NCBI RefSeq assembly: GCF_002632755.1 | Contig: NZ_NJAK01000001.1 | Location: 682,001-746,000, forward strand | DNA length: 64,000 bases | Direction: 5' to 3' | From: Xenorhabdus ishibashii | GTDB lineage: Bacteria > Pseudomonadota > Gammaproteobacteria > Enterobacterales > Enterobacteriaceae | Part shown: one piece after another, positions 1-9,856 of the stretch | Numbering within the stretch: the stretch's first letter is position 1 | How the letters are laid out: each line of letters begins with the position of its first letter | The notes under the pieces: generated by a model | Database searches by the model: none | The model's input: only the letters and a program-made list of their open reading frames with translations | Told to the model about the DNA's origin: nothing | Translations under genes and position numbers: made by a program

Positions 1-994
1 TGGCTCTCTGGTTTCCCTTTCTCTTGCCCCCGTCATTGCCGAGAAATATGGTTATGCCATCACCTATAATATCTGCGGTATCGGCCTGATTATTGCCCTG
101 CTGGTTTATATCGCCTGCCGCCGTATGATACATAACATCGGTTCAGAGCCAGACCATGCTCCTTTGCGCTATATCACCTTGTTTTTGGTCTTAATCGGTA
201 CAGTTGCAATGATTGGCATTTGTGCATGGTTATTGCGTAACATCAAAATTGCCAATATTGCCCTTATGGCGATCTCAACCATCGTTGTGGTGATTTTCTT
301 CTGGCAGGCATTCAAACAGGACAGAGTTGGCCGCAATAAAATGCTTGTGGCCTTTATTCTGATGCTTCAGGCTATCGTATTCTTTATCCTGTATAACCAG
401 ATGCCTACTTCCCTCAATTTTTTCGCCATCAACAATGTTCATCACCAGATTCTGGGTTTTAATATCAATCCCATCAGTTTTCAGGCACTGAACCCATTCT
501 GGATCATCGTCGTCAGCCCTATCCTGGCCGTGGTTTACACTAAGCTAGGTAATAAGGGTAAAGATTTTTCCATGCCAACAAAATTCACCTGCGGCATGTT
601 CTTGTGTTCTCTGGGATTCCTGACGGCAGCAGCTTCTGGTTTCTTTGCTGATGGGCATGGTATTACCTCTCCGTGGTTTATCGTGCTGGTGTACCTGTTC
701 CAGAGCATCGGAGAGTTAATGATCAGTGCATTGGGACTGGCAATGGTAGCAACGTTTGTTCCCAGCTATCTGACGGGTTTTATTCTGGGTATGTGGTTCT
801 TGTCACAAGCCGCCGCATCAGTGTTGGGTAGTTATGTCGCAACCTTTACAGCCGCACCAGAAGGTGTGACTGACCCACTGCAAACCCTGCCACTTTATAC
901 CAGCGTATTTAGTAAGATCGGGATTGCCACTTTGATTGTTGCCGTGATTATGGCCTTTATGGTGCCGTGGCTGAATAAGATTATGAAAGCGTAA
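1..994 (+). CDS. dtpA: Di/tripeptide permease DtpA (TppB), C-terminal part
   Basis: Proton-coupled inner-membrane importer of di- and tripeptides (POT/PTR family, major facilitator fold). The reading frame is open from base 2, so only the C-terminal roughly 330 residues of a protein of about 500 are present; the first ATG in the window (position 125) is internal. Several hydrophobic membrane segments are visible, and stretches such as [29 protein letters not shown] and [18 protein letters not shown] match E. coli DtpA/TppB closely. It converges on fbaA, and a bidirectional hairpin terminator separates the two. The only oddity is the truncation by the window edge. Confidence 0.93.
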   Translation, partial: GSLVSLSLAPVIAEKYGYAITYNICGIGLIIALLVYIACRRMIHNIGSEPDHAPLRYITLFLVLIGTVAMIGICAWLLRNIKIANIALMAISTIVVVIFFWQAFKQDRVGRNKMLVAFILMLQAIVFFILYNQMPTSLNFFAINNVHHQILGFNINPISFQALNPFWIIVVSPILAVVYTKLGNKGKDFSMPTKFTCGMFLCSLGFLTAAASGFFADGHGITSPWFIVLVYLFQSIGELMISALGLAMVATFVPSYLTGFILGMWFLSQAAASVLGSYVATFTAAPEGVTDPLQTLPLYTSVFSKIGIATLIVAVIMAFMVPWLNKIMKA

Positions 995-1055
995 TTTATC
1001 TGGCACTTATGAATTGAACAATTTTCCGCTCGTTGATAAGTCAAATAACGAGCGG

Positions 1056-1093
1056 AAAAGCTGGCTAATTCACAAAGAATTTAGCCAGCTTTT
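1056..1093. terminator. Bidirectional terminator between dtpA and fbaA
   Basis: Perfect 13-bp inverted repeat AAAAGCTGGCTAA / TTAGCCAGCTTTT (1056-1068 and 1081-1093, 12-nt loop), with an A-tract on one side and a T-tract on the other, so it can stop transcription from both converging genes. A second 13-bp inverted repeat (1022-1034 / 1047-1059) shares its last four bases with this one, so the two hairpins cannot form completely together. Confidence 0.8.
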
Positions 1094-1115
1094 ACACTAT
1101 CTGAATGATAATTTC

Positions 1116-2192
1116 TTACAGTACATCAACTGCGTTCAGCTCTTTAAAAGCCTGTTCCAGACGAACAACCATGGAAGCCTGAGCAGCACGCAGCCAAACA
1201 CGTGGATCGTAGAACTTCTTGTTAGGCTTATCTGCCCCTTCAGGGTTACCTAACTGGCCTTGCAGGTAGCCTTCGTTCTTTTTGTAGTAATTCAGGATAC
1301 CCTCCCAGGTTGCCCATTGAGTATCGGTATCGATATTCATTTTCACGACCCCGTAACTCACTGCTTCCTGAATCTCTTCTGCAGTAGAGCCAGAACCACC
1401 GTGGAAGACAAAATCCAGACTGTTGTGTGGCAGGTTGAATTTTTCAGAAACGTAGTCCTGTGAATTGCGCAGAATTTTTGGCGTCAGTTTAACGTTGCCT
1501 GGTTTATATACACCATGAACGTTACCGAAAGAAGCCGCGATGGTGAAACGCGGGCTGATAGCGTTCAGTTTCTCATACGCATAAGCCACATCTTCTGGCT
1601 GTGTGTACAGGGAAGAGCTGTCCAGATGGGAATTATCAACACCATCTTCTTCACCACCAGTACAACCCAGTTCGATTTCCAGTGTCATGTCGATTTTCGC
1701 CATACGTGCCAGATATTGGCTGCAAATCTCGATATTTTCTTCCAGAGATTCTTCTGACAGGTCGATCATGTGAGAGGAGAACAGAGGTTTGCCCGTTTGC
1801 GCGTAGTGTTTCTCACCCGCTTCCAGCAAGCCGTCGATCCATGGCAGTAGTTTACGTGCACAATGGTCGGTATGCAGGATAACAGGCACGCCATAATGCT
1901 CTGCCATCTGGTGAACATGGTGAGCACCAGAAATTGCACCGATAATCGCTGCTTGCTGACCTTCTGCTTTCATACCTTTACCGGCAATGAAAGAAGCACC
2001 GCCGTTAGAAAACTGGATAATGACCGGAGCACGTACTTTTGCCGCCGTTTCCAACACTGCGTTGATGGAATCAGTACCGACGCAGTTAACCGCTGGTAAC
2101 GCGAAATTGTTTTCTTTAGCGACGGCAAAGACTTTTTGAACATCATCACCAGTGATGACACCCGGTTTTACGAAATCAAAAATTTTAGACAT
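1116..2192 (-). CDS. fbaA: Class II fructose-bisphosphate aldolase
   Basis: Zinc-dependent aldolase that reversibly splits fructose 1,6-bisphosphate into dihydroxyacetone phosphate and glyceraldehyde 3-phosphate in glycolysis and gluconeogenesis; cytosolic. At 358 residues it matches E. coli FbaA (359). The metal-binding HTDHC segment is present at about residue 110, as are the conserved ELGCTGGEEDG stretch and the VFHGGSGS phosphate/metal loop. It is the last gene of the minus-strand epd-pgk-fbaA operon, 57 bp after pgk, and ends just before a strong terminator. Nothing unusual. Confidence 0.97.
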   Translation of the reverse strand: MSKIFDFVKPGVITGDDVQKVFAVAKENNFALPAVNCVGTDSINAVLETAAKVRAPVIIQFSNGGASFIAGKGMKAEGQQAAIIGAISGAHHVHQMAEHYGVPVILHTDHCARKLLPWIDGLLEAGEKHYAQTGKPLFSSHMIDLSEESLEENIEICSQYLARMAKIDMTLEIELGCTGGEEDGVDNSHLDSSSLYTQPEDVAYAYEKLNAISPRFTIAASFGNVHGVYKPGNVKLTPKILRNSQDYVSEKFNLPHNSLDFVFHGGSGSTAEEIQEAVSYGVVKMNIDTDTQWATWEGILNYYKKNEGYLQGQLGNPEGADKPNKKFYDPRVWLRAAQASMVVRLEQAFKELNAVDVL

Positions 2193-2249
2193 GTTACGTG
2201 GTCCTGTATTGACATTGAACAGGCAGCCAATGCTGCCCGTTATTACAAC

Positions 2250-3416
2250 TTAATTACTTTTAGCACGTTCTTCCAGCATCACAACGGCTGGCAGTTTTTT
2301 GCCTTCAACGAATTCAAGGAAAGCGCCACCACCGGTAGAGATGTAAGAGATCTTGTCAGCAATTTCGAACAGATCGATTGCTGCCAACGTATCCCCTCCT
2401 CCAGCGATAGAGAAAGCATCACTCTCAGCAATTGCACGAGCAATAATTTCGGTTCCTTTGCGGAAGTTAGGGAATTCAAAAACACCTACGGGACCATTCC
2501 ACAAAATGGTCTTGGCGCTTTTCAGGATTTCAGCCAGACGTTCAGCAGAAGCATCACCCAAGTCAAGGATCTGCTCTTCATCTTTAATTTCGCTGGTAGA
2601 TTTCAGCGTTGCTTCCGCAGTCTCAGAGAATTCCGTTGCAACACGAACATCGGTAGGAACTGGGATGTCACAGCTTTCCATCAGTTTTTTCGCTTCTGCG
2701 ATCAAATCATCTTCGTACAGCGAACGACCAACATTGTGCCCTTCTGCGGCAACAAATGTATTAGCAATTCCACCACCGACAATCAGTTGATCGGCAATTT
2801 TGGACAACGAATCAAGAACGGTCAGTTTGGTTGAAACCTTAGAGCCACCCACGATCGCCACCATTGGACGGGCAGGATTGTGTAGTGCTTTACCCAAAGC
2901 CTCCAGTTCACCAGATAGCAGTGGACCAGCACAAGCAATAGGGGCAAACTTAGCAACGCCATGAGTTGACGCTTGCGCACGATGGGCAGTACCAAAAGCA
3001 TCCATTACATACACATCACACAGTGCAGCATACTGTTTTGATAACGTTTCATCGTCTTTTTTCTCACCTTTGTTGAAGCGAACGTTTTCCAGAACAACTA
3101 ATTCGCCTTCTGCCACTTCAACACCATCCAGATAGGTTTTTTCCAGACGAACAGGAGAAGAAAGTGCTTCTTTCAAATAATCAACGACAGGTTGCAGTGA
3201 GAACTCTTCGTTGTATTCTCCCTCAGTCGGGCGTCCCAGGTGAGAAGTAACCATGACTTTGGCTCCCTGATTCAACGCAGCCTCAATTGTCGGCAAAGAC
3301 GCCCGAATTCGTGCATCTGAGGTAACTTTGCCATCTTTTACAGGCACATTCAGATCAGCACGGATCAATACGCGTTTACCCGCCAGATCTAAATCAGTCA
3401 TATTAATTACAGACAT
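2250..3416 (-). CDS. pgk: Phosphoglycerate kinase
   Basis: Makes ATP from 1,3-bisphosphoglycerate and ADP in glycolysis; cytosolic monomer. The start was placed at the ATG at 3416 ([10 protein letters not shown]), giving 388 residues against 387 in E. coli, because AGAGGA lies at the right distance upstream; an ATG 15 bases further up would overlap that Shine-Dalgarno. The N-terminal phosphoglycerate-binding RADLNVP and HLGRP motifs, the [14 protein letters not shown] hinge region and the nucleotide-binding WNGPVGVFE and GGGDTLAA motifs are all present. It sits between epd and fbaA on the minus strand as in other enterobacteria. Confidence 0.97.
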   Translation of the reverse strand: MSVINMTDLDLAGKRVLIRADLNVPVKDGKVTSDARIRASLPTIEAALNQGAKVMVTSHLGRPTEGEYNEEFSLQPVVDYLKEALSSPVRLEKTYLDGVEVAEGELVVLENVRFNKGEKKDDETLSKQYAALCDVYVMDAFGTAHRAQASTHGVAKFAPIACAGPLLSGELEALGKALHNPARPMVAIVGGSKVSTKLTVLDSLSKIADQLIVGGGIANTFVAAEGHNVGRSLYEDDLIAEAKKLMESCDIPVPTDVRVATEFSETAEATLKSTSEIKDEEQILDLGDASAERLAEILKSAKTILWNGPVGVFEFPNFRKGTEIIARAIAESDAFSIAGGGDTLAAIDLFEIADKISYISTGGGAFLEFVEGKKLPAVVMLEERAKSN

Positions 3417-3490
3417 GGTGAATCCTCTCATTGATTCTTTATAAAATTACTCAATCTTCTGCTGTGTGCCGTTTGTGACACAACAAATGA

Positions 3491-4510
3491 TTATTTGAAA
3501 CCGGTTGCGGCCATTGCCAGTGTCGTATCAATCATGCGATTGGCAAAGCCCCACTCATTGTCACACCACACAAGGGTTTTAATCAGGTGCTTCCCGCTAA
3601 CCCTCGTTTGTGTGCCATCCACAATAGCACTGTGGGGATCGTGGTTAAAATCCGTTGAAACCAACGGCAAACTAGTATAATCCACTATACCATGAAACTC
3701 TCTGGCCGCTGATTTTTGCAGGAGCTGGTTCACTTCTTCAACATTCACTGCTGCGTGGACTGTTACGCTCAAGTCAATGGCTGTCACATTGATAGTCGGT
3801 ACTCGAACAGAAATCGCCTCAAACCGATCACTGAATTTAGGGAAAATACGTGTGATCCCCGCAGCCAGTTTTGTATCAACAGGAATGATAGATTGACTGG
3901 CCGCTCGCGTCCGCCGTAAATCACTGTGATAAGCATCAATCACGGGTTGATCATTCATCGATGCGTGAATGGTTGTCACCGTACCAGATTCAATATTGAA
4001 CGCATCGTCCAACACTTTAATGATTGGAATGATGCAGTTTGTTGTACAGGATGCATTAGAAACAATACGATCTTCGGTAACCAATGAATGGTGATTAACA
4101 CCATATACTACGGTTGCATCCAGATTATTTCCTCCCGGATGCGCAAATAGGACTTTTTTGGCTCCGCTGGCGATATGAGACTCTCCGTCTGCCCGTTCAC
4201 CATACTTACCTGTGCAATCAAGAACAATATCAATGCCCAACTCTTTCCACGGCAGAGCCGAGATATTCGGTTGATGAAACAGCCGGATGCTATCGTCTCC
4301 TATTTGCAATAAATCATTATTCAGGCGTACATCCCATGCAAAACGTCCATGACTGGAATCGTATTTCAACAAGTGAGCAATGCCTTGTGCATTTGCCAAC
4401 TCATTGATAGCGATCACTGAAATTTCAGCTTGACGCCCGGATTCGTAAAGAGCACGCAAGACGCTGCGCCCTATTCTTCCAAAACCATTAATCGCTACCC
4501 TGATAGTCAT
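3491..4510 (-). CDS. epd: D-erythrose-4-phosphate dehydrogenase
   Basis: NAD-dependent oxidation of erythrose 4-phosphate to 4-phosphoerythronate, an early step of the deoxyxylulose-5-phosphate-dependent pyridoxal phosphate route. It is a GapA paralogue: the Rossmann motif [17 protein letters not shown] opens the protein, and the catalytic cysteine lies in [12 protein letters not shown], where Epd has CII in place of the CLA of GapA. The long match to E. coli Epd ([38 protein letters not shown]) rules out GAPDH. It is the first gene of the epd-pgk-fbaA operon, 74 bp before pgk; the supply of erythrose 4-phosphate links it to the neighbouring transketolase. Confidence 0.95.
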   Translation of the reverse strand: MTIRVAINGFGRIGRSVLRALYESGRQAEISVIAINELANAQGIAHLLKYDSSHGRFAWDVRLNNDLLQIGDDSIRLFHQPNISALPWKELGIDIVLDCTGKYGERADGESHIASGAKKVLFAHPGGNNLDATVVYGVNHHSLVTEDRIVSNASCTTNCIIPIIKVLDDAFNIESGTVTTIHASMNDQPVIDAYHSDLRRTRAASQSIIPVDTKLAAGITRIFPKFSDRFEAISVRVPTINVTAIDLSVTVHAAVNVEEVNQLLQKSAAREFHGIVDYTSLPLVSTDFNHDPHSAIVDGTQTRVSGKHLIKTLVWCDNEWGFANRMIDTTLAMAATGFK

Positions 4511-4737
4511 GTTACTCCCTGAATTTCTCCGTAGTTACGCAACCGCTTAGGATAACTGAGCAATATCTACTTGTACTGATAATTCATCACAAAATTAACC
4601 AGATTGTGACAGACAAGACATTTTATTATCTCATTTATGCACTTAACTGAAACGGTTCAGCAACCGTGAAAGCAGATTACGAGAAAAAAAGAGTGATGGC
4701 AAGCGCCATTCGTCACATTATGAAGGAAAAATTGAAC

Positions 4738-4779
4738 AAAAAAAGAGCGCATTCGCCCTAAAATTGATGCGAATGCGCT
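4738..4779 (-). terminator. tktA terminator
   Basis: On the minus strand AGCGCATTCG and CGAATGCGCT (plus coordinates 4770-4779 and 4746-4755) form a 10-bp stem followed by a run of seven T (4738-4744 read as A on the plus strand). It lies 19 bp beyond the tktA stop: a classic intrinsic terminator that insulates tktA from epd. Confidence 0.85.
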
Positions 4780-4798
4780 TAATAGGATTGTTTGGCGA

Positions 4799-6793
4799 TT
4801 ATTTCAGCAAAGCTATTGCCTTGGCTACTACATTTTCAACAGTGAAACCAAACTCTTTAAACAGAACATCAGCAGGTGCAGATTCACCGAAAGTGTTCAT
4901 ACCGACGATAGCACCATTGATACCGACATATTTGAACCAGTAATCAGAAATACCCGCTTCGATAGCAACACGGGCAGAAACTGCCGCTGGCAATACCGCT
5001 TCACGGTATATAGCATCCTGTTTATCGAAAGCATCGGTAGATGGCATAGAAACCACGCGAACTTGACGCCCTTCAGCAGTCAGTTGTTCAGCCGCTTTCA
5101 CTGCCAGTTCCACTTCGGAACCGGTTGCAATCAGGATCAATTCAGGCTGGCTTGCGCAATCCTTCAGGATGTAAGCCCCTTTCTCGATATTCGCCAATTG
5201 CTCAGCACTACGATCCTGCTGTGCCAGATTTTGACGGGAGAAGATCAATGCAGTTGGGCCATCTTTACGCTCAATCGCATATTTCCACGCAACCGCAGAT
5301 TCAACCTGATCACATGGACGCCATGTACTCATATTTGGCGTTACACGCAGGCTAGCAATCTGCTCAACTGGCTGGTGAGTTGGGCCATCTTCACCCAAGC
5401 CGATAGAATCGTGGGTATAAACGAAGATACTACGCACCTTCATCAGTGCCGCCATGCGTACCGCGTTACGGGCATATTCAACGAACATCAGGAATGTTGC
5501 GCCATAAGGCACAAAACCACCATGCAATGCAATACCGTTCATGATGGCAGACATACCAAATTCACGCACACCGTAGTGAATGTAGTTACCGCCCTGAACT
5601 TCGTTCAAAGGCTTAGAGCCAGACCACATGGTCAGGTTACTCGGTGCTAAGTCAGCAGAGCCACCCATGAATTCTGGCAGAACTTGACCGAATGCTTCCA
5701 GGGCATTTTGTGATGCCTTACGGCTAGCAATGGAAGCTGGGTTTTGTTGCAGTTTTTCAATGAATGCTTTGGATTCAGTTTCCCAATTCGCTGGCAGCTC
5801 ACCGCTGGTACGACGGTTGAATTCCGCAGCCAGTTCTGGATAAGCTTGCGCATATGCAGTAAATTTTTCTTCCCAAGTGGCTTCTTTGGCCTTGCCTGCT
5901 TCCTGAGCATTCCAGCCAGCGTAAATGTCCTGAGGAATTTCAAACGAAGGATGTTCCCAACCCAGTGCCTTACGAGTTGCTTCAATTTCAGCATCACCCA
6001 GCGGGGAGCCATGACACTCTTCTTTGCCTGCTTTGTTTGGTGAGCCAAAACCGATGATGGTTTTGCACATCAACAGGGATGGTTTGTTTGTTTCTTTGCG
6101 GGCTGCTTCGATGGCTGCCGCAATAGCGTCAGAGTCATGGCCATCTACGCCACGGATAACATGCCAGCCATAAGCTTCAAAACGTGCTGCGGTATCATCA
6201 GTGAACCAACCTTCTACCTCACCATCAATAGAGATACCGTTGTCATCATAGAATGCGATCAATTTGCCCAGTTTCAGTGTACCCGCTAAAGAGCAAACTT
6301 CATGGGAGATCCCTTCCATCATACAGCCGTCACCCATGAACACATAAGTGTAGTGATCGACGATATCATGGTCTGGACGGTTAAACTGCGCAGCTAGTGT
6401 ACGTTCTGCAATCGCAAAACCTACTGCATTGGCGATACCTTGCCCCAATGGGCCAGTCGTGGTTTCTACGCCTGGAGTATAGCCATATTCTGGATGGCCT
6501 GGTGTTTTAGAGTGCAGTTGACGGAAATTTTTCAAATCATCAATAGAAACATCATAACCCGTCAGATGCAGAAGGCTATAAATCAGCATGGAGCCGTGGC
6601 CATTGGATAATACGAAACGGTCACGATCAACCCAACCCGGGTTAGAAGGGTTATGGTTCAAATAATCGCGCCACAGCACTTCGGCAATGTCAGCCATTCC
6701 CATTGGTGCGCCAGGATGCCCTGATTTTGCTTTCTGCACAGCATCCATGCTCAAGAAGCGGATAGCATTAGCAAGGGTTTTACGAGTGATCAT
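4799..6793 (-). CDS. tktA: Transketolase
   Basis: Thiamine-diphosphate enzyme that moves two-carbon ketol units between sugar phosphates in the non-oxidative pentose phosphate pathway, producing the erythrose 4-phosphate used by Epd and aromatic synthesis. At 664 residues it is the family's usual length. Visible marks: SGHPGAPMG near the N terminus, the GDG(C)MMEGISHE ThDP/Mg motif near residue 155, and the pyrimidine-domain [10 protein letters not shown] and [16 protein letters not shown] motifs. It is transcribed alone, with its own terminator, just upstream of epd. Start ATG at 6793 ([20 protein letters not shown]) aligns with E. coli TktA. Confidence 0.97.
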   Translation of the reverse strand: MITRKTLANAIRFLSMDAVQKAKSGHPGAPMGMADIAEVLWRDYLNHNPSNPGWVDRDRFVLSNGHGSMLIYSLLHLTGYDVSIDDLKNFRQLHSKTPGHPEYGYTPGVETTTGPLGQGIANAVGFAIAERTLAAQFNRPDHDIVDHYTYVFMGDGCMMEGISHEVCSLAGTLKLGKLIAFYDDNGISIDGEVEGWFTDDTAARFEAYGWHVIRGVDGHDSDAIAAAIEAARKETNKPSLLMCKTIIGFGSPNKAGKEECHGSPLGDAEIEATRKALGWEHPSFEIPQDIYAGWNAQEAGKAKEATWEEKFTAYAQAYPELAAEFNRRTSGELPANWETESKAFIEKLQQNPASIASRKASQNALEAFGQVLPEFMGGSADLAPSNLTMWSGSKPLNEVQGGNYIHYGVREFGMSAIMNGIALHGGFVPYGATFLMFVEYARNAVRMAALMKVRSIFVYTHDSIGLGEDGPTHQPVEQIASLRVTPNMSTWRPCDQVESAVAWKYAIERKDGPTALIFSRQNLAQQDRSAEQLANIEKGAYILKDCASQPELILIATGSEVELAVKAAEQLTAEGRQVRVVSMPSTDAFDKQDAIYREAVLPAAVSARVAIEAGISDYWFKYVGINGAIVGMNTFGESAPADVLFKEFGFTVENVVAKAIALLK

Positions 6794-7639
6794 TCTTTAC
6801 TCCAAGTCGGATGAAAGCGTTAGTGAACTAAGAACTAATTTTCGCAGCGCAGCGTACAAACCGCAATCATTAATGCCAGATAAGAAGAACTATCTTAATT
6901 TCACCTTGGCAATAATTCTTTGATTTACCCCGTTGTTTTGATGCCTTCGCAGGGCGATTCAGACAACTAAAGGTGATCTTGCGCAAGCAGGAAATCATTT
7001 CCTCACAGGATTTGCGCAATGAAAACCACGTATTAGACACGATACACAATAGGTTAATCAAGGCTAAAAATACGCGTTTTTCTATCGGAACAGGGGCATG
7101 ATATAGAAATGATGACATGCTCTAACCCGAAACATTTTTACTGGTTCAGAGAACGTTAGATATAGGTACTGCTATAGGGATGTATTCGTCTTATTAGCAA
7201 TCGCATCAACTGCAATTTTGGTGATATCACCTTGAATGATATTAATTTCATTGTTAATTATTTTCTATGTTTTATTTACCCCACCATTTTTAAATAAATT
7301 GCTTTTATCATTTTTTGTTACAACTTATCGTTTTATATAACACATACCAATTATCTTTTCATCCATATTTTAATATTGACAAATCCAACCTATCTGTAAA
7401 AAACAAAACATCAAAATAAAATTTCATAAATAATCTATTCGCGAGTATCCAACACAATTCTATTTTTACCTCAAATAAATTATCACAGAAAACAAAATAA
7501 CTCATAACAATATACCACCAAGTCAATAAAATTTAATTATTGGATGATAAGAAAAAGGAATTTGAATTAATAATTAAAAAAAGTGAGCTTATAGACTCAT
7601 AATGACTTTAAAACATCAAAAAAACATTAAGGAAATGAC
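6794..7639. other. AT-rich spacer upstream of tktA, no supported gene
   Basis: About 850 bp without a convincing gene. The tktA promoter must lie at the left end. At 6979-7019 there is a symmetric block: TTGCGCAA (6979-6986), the near-palindrome AGGAAATCATTTCCT (6989-7003) and a second TTGCGCAA (7012-7019), possibly an operator or mRNA structure for tktA. From about 7240 the DNA becomes very AT-rich, marking the edge of the accessory region. Confidence 0.5.
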
Positions 7640-8493
7640 ATGAAAAAATAATTATTTTTATTTCGTTATATTTTATTGGGTTACAAATCGCTTTTACTGA
7701 ACTTAATTCAATGAATACTGATTCTGGTTATAATATTGCGACAGAATTAACTCAAAGATATAACGATACTAGAAATAACTGTGGAGATGGGGATCACCCT
7801 GCTTTTCTATGCTCTGGAATTATGTTAAGAGGAACAGTTCCTTCAGATGATTATTATTCTTGGAATCCAAGCCCACATTCTCAAAGTAGCGGTGGCGTCT
7901 CATTTTCTTATTTGAGAACTGACTCTAAACTTATTACATTAGATGCTGGTTACACAAATGGTTTCATTTTTTCTCCTTATTTATCTGCATCGGTAAATAA
8001 TAAAAAACATCCTGAGGTTCTTTGCTATTTCCCAATTAATGCAGACTCTGCTAACAGAAGTGAAAAAGGCTGTGGCCCTATTCCAAATACCCCCCAAAGT
8101 GTACCTTGCCAACAGCAAGGAATTACCACCGCACATCAGTGGATAAACAATGGAAACGATGAGACAAATCAATGTGGTTTTGATATCAGTATTAAACCAG
8201 GGAAAAATCATGCTGATGCTTTCATACAGGGAATTCAAGCTCGTTTACAACTCTTATTTGTAGTAAACAATGAATTAATATTAGCTACTTGGCCTCAAAA
8301 TATTGCCAATGAATTACCTATCGAAGCCTTTTTCTATCTTCCCGGAGGATTGGAAGGTGCTCAACATGAGCAAAAAGATTTTCATAATGTCACTGGAAAA
8401 ACAATACCAATCATACGGATAGAACTTCCTGCCAATTACAGTCAGGATGCAACTTTTACTTATAACCCAGAGGATCAAATCACTTTCAATTAA
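7640..8493 (+). pseudogene. Halovibrin-like secreted protein, frameshifted in its signal peptide
   Basis: The main frame from 7711 gives 260 residues of a Cys-rich, apparently exported protein (NNCGDGDHPAFLCSG, SGGVSFSYLRTDSK, PINADSANRSEKGCG, CQQQGITTAHQW). From memory this resembles the family annotated as halovibrin (HvnA/HvnC) in Vibrio and Pseudomonas; halovibrins are secreted NAD-glycohydrolase/ADP-ribosylating enzymes. The activity is not shown here. The natural start is ATG 7640, 7 bases after an AAGGA site, but it reads only M-K-K-stop because of a run of six A (7643-7648). One more A would give MKKIIIFISLYFIGLQIAFT, a textbook signal peptide, fused in frame to the rest. So the gene is off by one base in a homopolymer: mutation, phase-variable slippage, or sequencing error. 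A 15-bp hairpin follows the stop. Confidence 0.55.
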
Positions 8494-8568
8494 AATGAAA
8501 ACCAGAAAATAAATCTAAAGACCAAAATCAATTTTACCAAGCACTAATACCAAGATTTAATCGTACAA

Positions 8569-8615
8569 TGTGGCTATTTACGAAAACAATATGATTTCAA
8601 TCGTAAATAGCCACA
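8569..8615. repeat. 15-bp perfect hairpin after the halovibrin-like gene
   Basis: TGTGGCTATTTACGA (8569-8583) pairs perfectly with TCGTAAATAGCCACA (8601-8615) across a 17-nt loop. There is no T-tract, so it is a weak terminator candidate; it could also be an mRNA-stabilising hairpin or the end of a mobile repeat. Confidence 0.5.
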
Positions 8616-8659
8616 ATGCAAAATGGTATAAAACAAAAAATAAAGGAGTTAAATCATTA

Positions 8660-8932
8660 TTAGCCGTGTGTAATCGCGTTAAATTGTAATAATGCAGATA
8701 ATCCAGCACATCTTCTTTCATTTCTGTCTGGGATAGTAAAACCTTCTTTGCGTAATTTTTTCGCCAGCATCCGATAACCTAAGATTTCCCTGCTTTCTTT
8801 AAACAGCGCGGTGGCTTTTTGGTGCAATGCGCGTTGCTCATCGGAAAATAGCCGAACGGGTTTTTCCTGCCAGATATAAAACGTGGAACGACTGACTTTC
8901 ATCACGCGACATAACTGGCTGTCTGGTGTTGA
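8660..8932 (-). pseudogene. IS3-family transposase OrfB fragment
   Basis: The minus strand encodes a short stretch typical of the HTH_21 region of IS3 OrfB: DSQLCRVMKVSRSTFYIWQ, then DEQRALHQKATALFKESREILGYRMLAKKLRKEGF. Only about 75 residues of a roughly 280-residue transposase remain, with no DDE catalytic core. The similarity stops after RKEGFTI and the remaining codons look random. It differs clearly from the IS3 copies at 11.9 and 35 kb. It marks an old insertion and deletion next to the remnant that begins at 8926. Confidence 0.7.
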
Positions 8933-9048
8933 TCCCCGACAGTGACGACATCCGCACCATTAAGCAACAGTACCAACGCCAGCAAGACCAGCTCAGTGAG
9001 ATTAAGCTCAAAATGCGGGAGCTGCTTGGTGACTACAAAATCCGCTAA
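8926..9048 (+). pseudogene. Orphan C-terminal coiled-coil fragment
   Basis: An open frame ending at TAA 9046-9048 reads VLIPDSDDIRTIKQQYQRQQ followed by a charged heptad-like stretch ending MRELLGDYKIR. It has no start of its own and begins where the IS3 fragment ends, so it is probably the tail of a gene cut by that insertion. A terminator follows at 9081-9112. I do not recognise the parent gene. Confidence 0.35.
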
Positions 9049-9080
9049 GGGCAGGGACTGAGCGGCTCTAAAAAAGAAAA

Positions 9081-9112
9081 AAGCCGGAAGATCATGCTAA
9101 TATTTCCGGCTT
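9081..9112. terminator. Terminator-like hairpin
   Basis: AAGCCGGAA (9081-9089) pairs with TTCCGGCTT (9104-9112), preceded by an A-rich run. It fits a terminator for the 8926-9048 remnant and may also stop the DUF4291 gene that converges from the right. A related, degenerate copy lies at 9772-9815. Confidence 0.65.
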
Positions 9113-9134
9113 CTTGTTCATGTATAAAAACTGG

Positions 9135-9707
9135 TCATTCCAAATAAATTGTTTCTTCTGGCAACAAATTGTAAGCCATATCCAATTTATTCATTTTGAC
9201 AAATTCATGAATCTGATGTGCCCTATTCGTAATATCCTCAATATTGATAATCCATTTGTTTACATAATTTTCCACTGCTTGATTACGCAGACCAATTTGT
9301 ATAGTTCTCTGTTCTAACTTATTTAAATGAATATCTCGTTCAGGATCCCATTGAATAACCACATCACTTTGCTGAATTTCTTTTTTCCATTCCTCCTGAG
9401 AATTAAACAAAGCAGGGTCATAATGACTAATAACACCCTGCCGAAGAATTTCTCTAAATCCCTCATGTGTGATATCAATAGCCAAAATACGTTCTTGACC
9501 ACTATCTTTCTCTCCCCAACCAGCACGATACATCATCCATAAAAATGAAGGCTTAATCCATGTCATACGTGTCATGCTAAAAGGGGGAGAAACGAACGTG
9601 TTATGTTTAATAGCGCTGTCAGCAATGGTAGAAGAATAAGCCTGATACACTCTAACCGATTGTTGCGTGTAAAATGCTCGTATTGAGTTGTTTTTATACG
9701 TGGACAT
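9135..9707 (-). CDS. DUF4291 family protein
   Basis: A 190-residue protein of the DUF4291 family; no biochemical role can be assigned from sequence. Conserved family stretches are visible: IRAFYTQQSVRVYQAYSSTI near the N terminus, SPPFSMTRMTWIKPSFLWMM, then GQERILAIDITHEGFREIL, and QWDPERDIHLNKLEQRTIQI in the second half. The start at 9707 is preferred over the ATG at 9713 because AGGAT lies 5-7 bases before it and overlaps the earlier ATG. It is a lone minus-strand gene between hairpins at 9081-9112 and 9772-9815, inside IS-rich accessory DNA, so it was probably acquired by transfer. Confidence 0.75.
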   Translation of the reverse strand: MSTYKNNSIRAFYTQQSVRVYQAYSSTIADSAIKHNTFVSPPFSMTRMTWIKPSFLWMMYRAGWGEKDSGQERILAIDITHEGFREILRQGVISHYDPALFNSQEEWKKEIQQSDVVIQWDPERDIHLNKLEQRTIQIGLRNQAVENYVNKWIINIEDITNRAHQIHEFVKMNKLDMAYNLLPEETIYLE

Positions 9708-9771
9708 AATCATCCTATTCTGTAATTTAATGTATTATTTATTCTGGTATCTCGGGATATACGGCACGGTA

Positions 9772-9815
9772 GAAAGAAGAAAGCCGAAAGATCACGGAGA
9801 TCCTCCGGCCTCTTA
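9772..9815. repeat. Degenerate copy of the 9081 terminator module
   Basis: The stretch with AAGAAAGCCGAAAGATC and GATCCTCCGGCCTCTT resembles the 9065-9115 terminator in order and spacing (A/G-rich run, GCCG arm, GATC, CCGGC arm, CTT). It lies upstream of the DUF4291 gene on its strand, so the gene is bracketed by two diverged copies of one short module. Confidence 0.4.
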
Positions 9816-9856
9816 TTATGGCTTTAGCCAGTTTAAGATGCGTTAGCTTCTTAAAC

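Noticed and set aside
1022..1059. First hairpin after dtpA as a terminator
   Set aside because: Its flanks are T-before and A-after on both strands, the reverse of an intrinsic terminator; the adjoining hairpin at 1056-1093 has the proper layout.
2136..2834. 232-codon open frame on the plus strand across pgk
   Set aside because: It lies wholly antisense to fbaA/pgk coding sequence, has no ribosome site and no recognisable family; it mirrors the codon pattern of pgk.
5063..5650. 195-codon plus-strand frame inside tktA
   Set aside because: Antisense shadow of a highly conserved gene with Cys/His-rich, low-plausibility composition.
6870..7118. 82-codon minus-strand frame upstream of tktA
   Set aside because: No good ribosome site, no recognisable motif, and it overlaps the palindromic leader region; probably chance.
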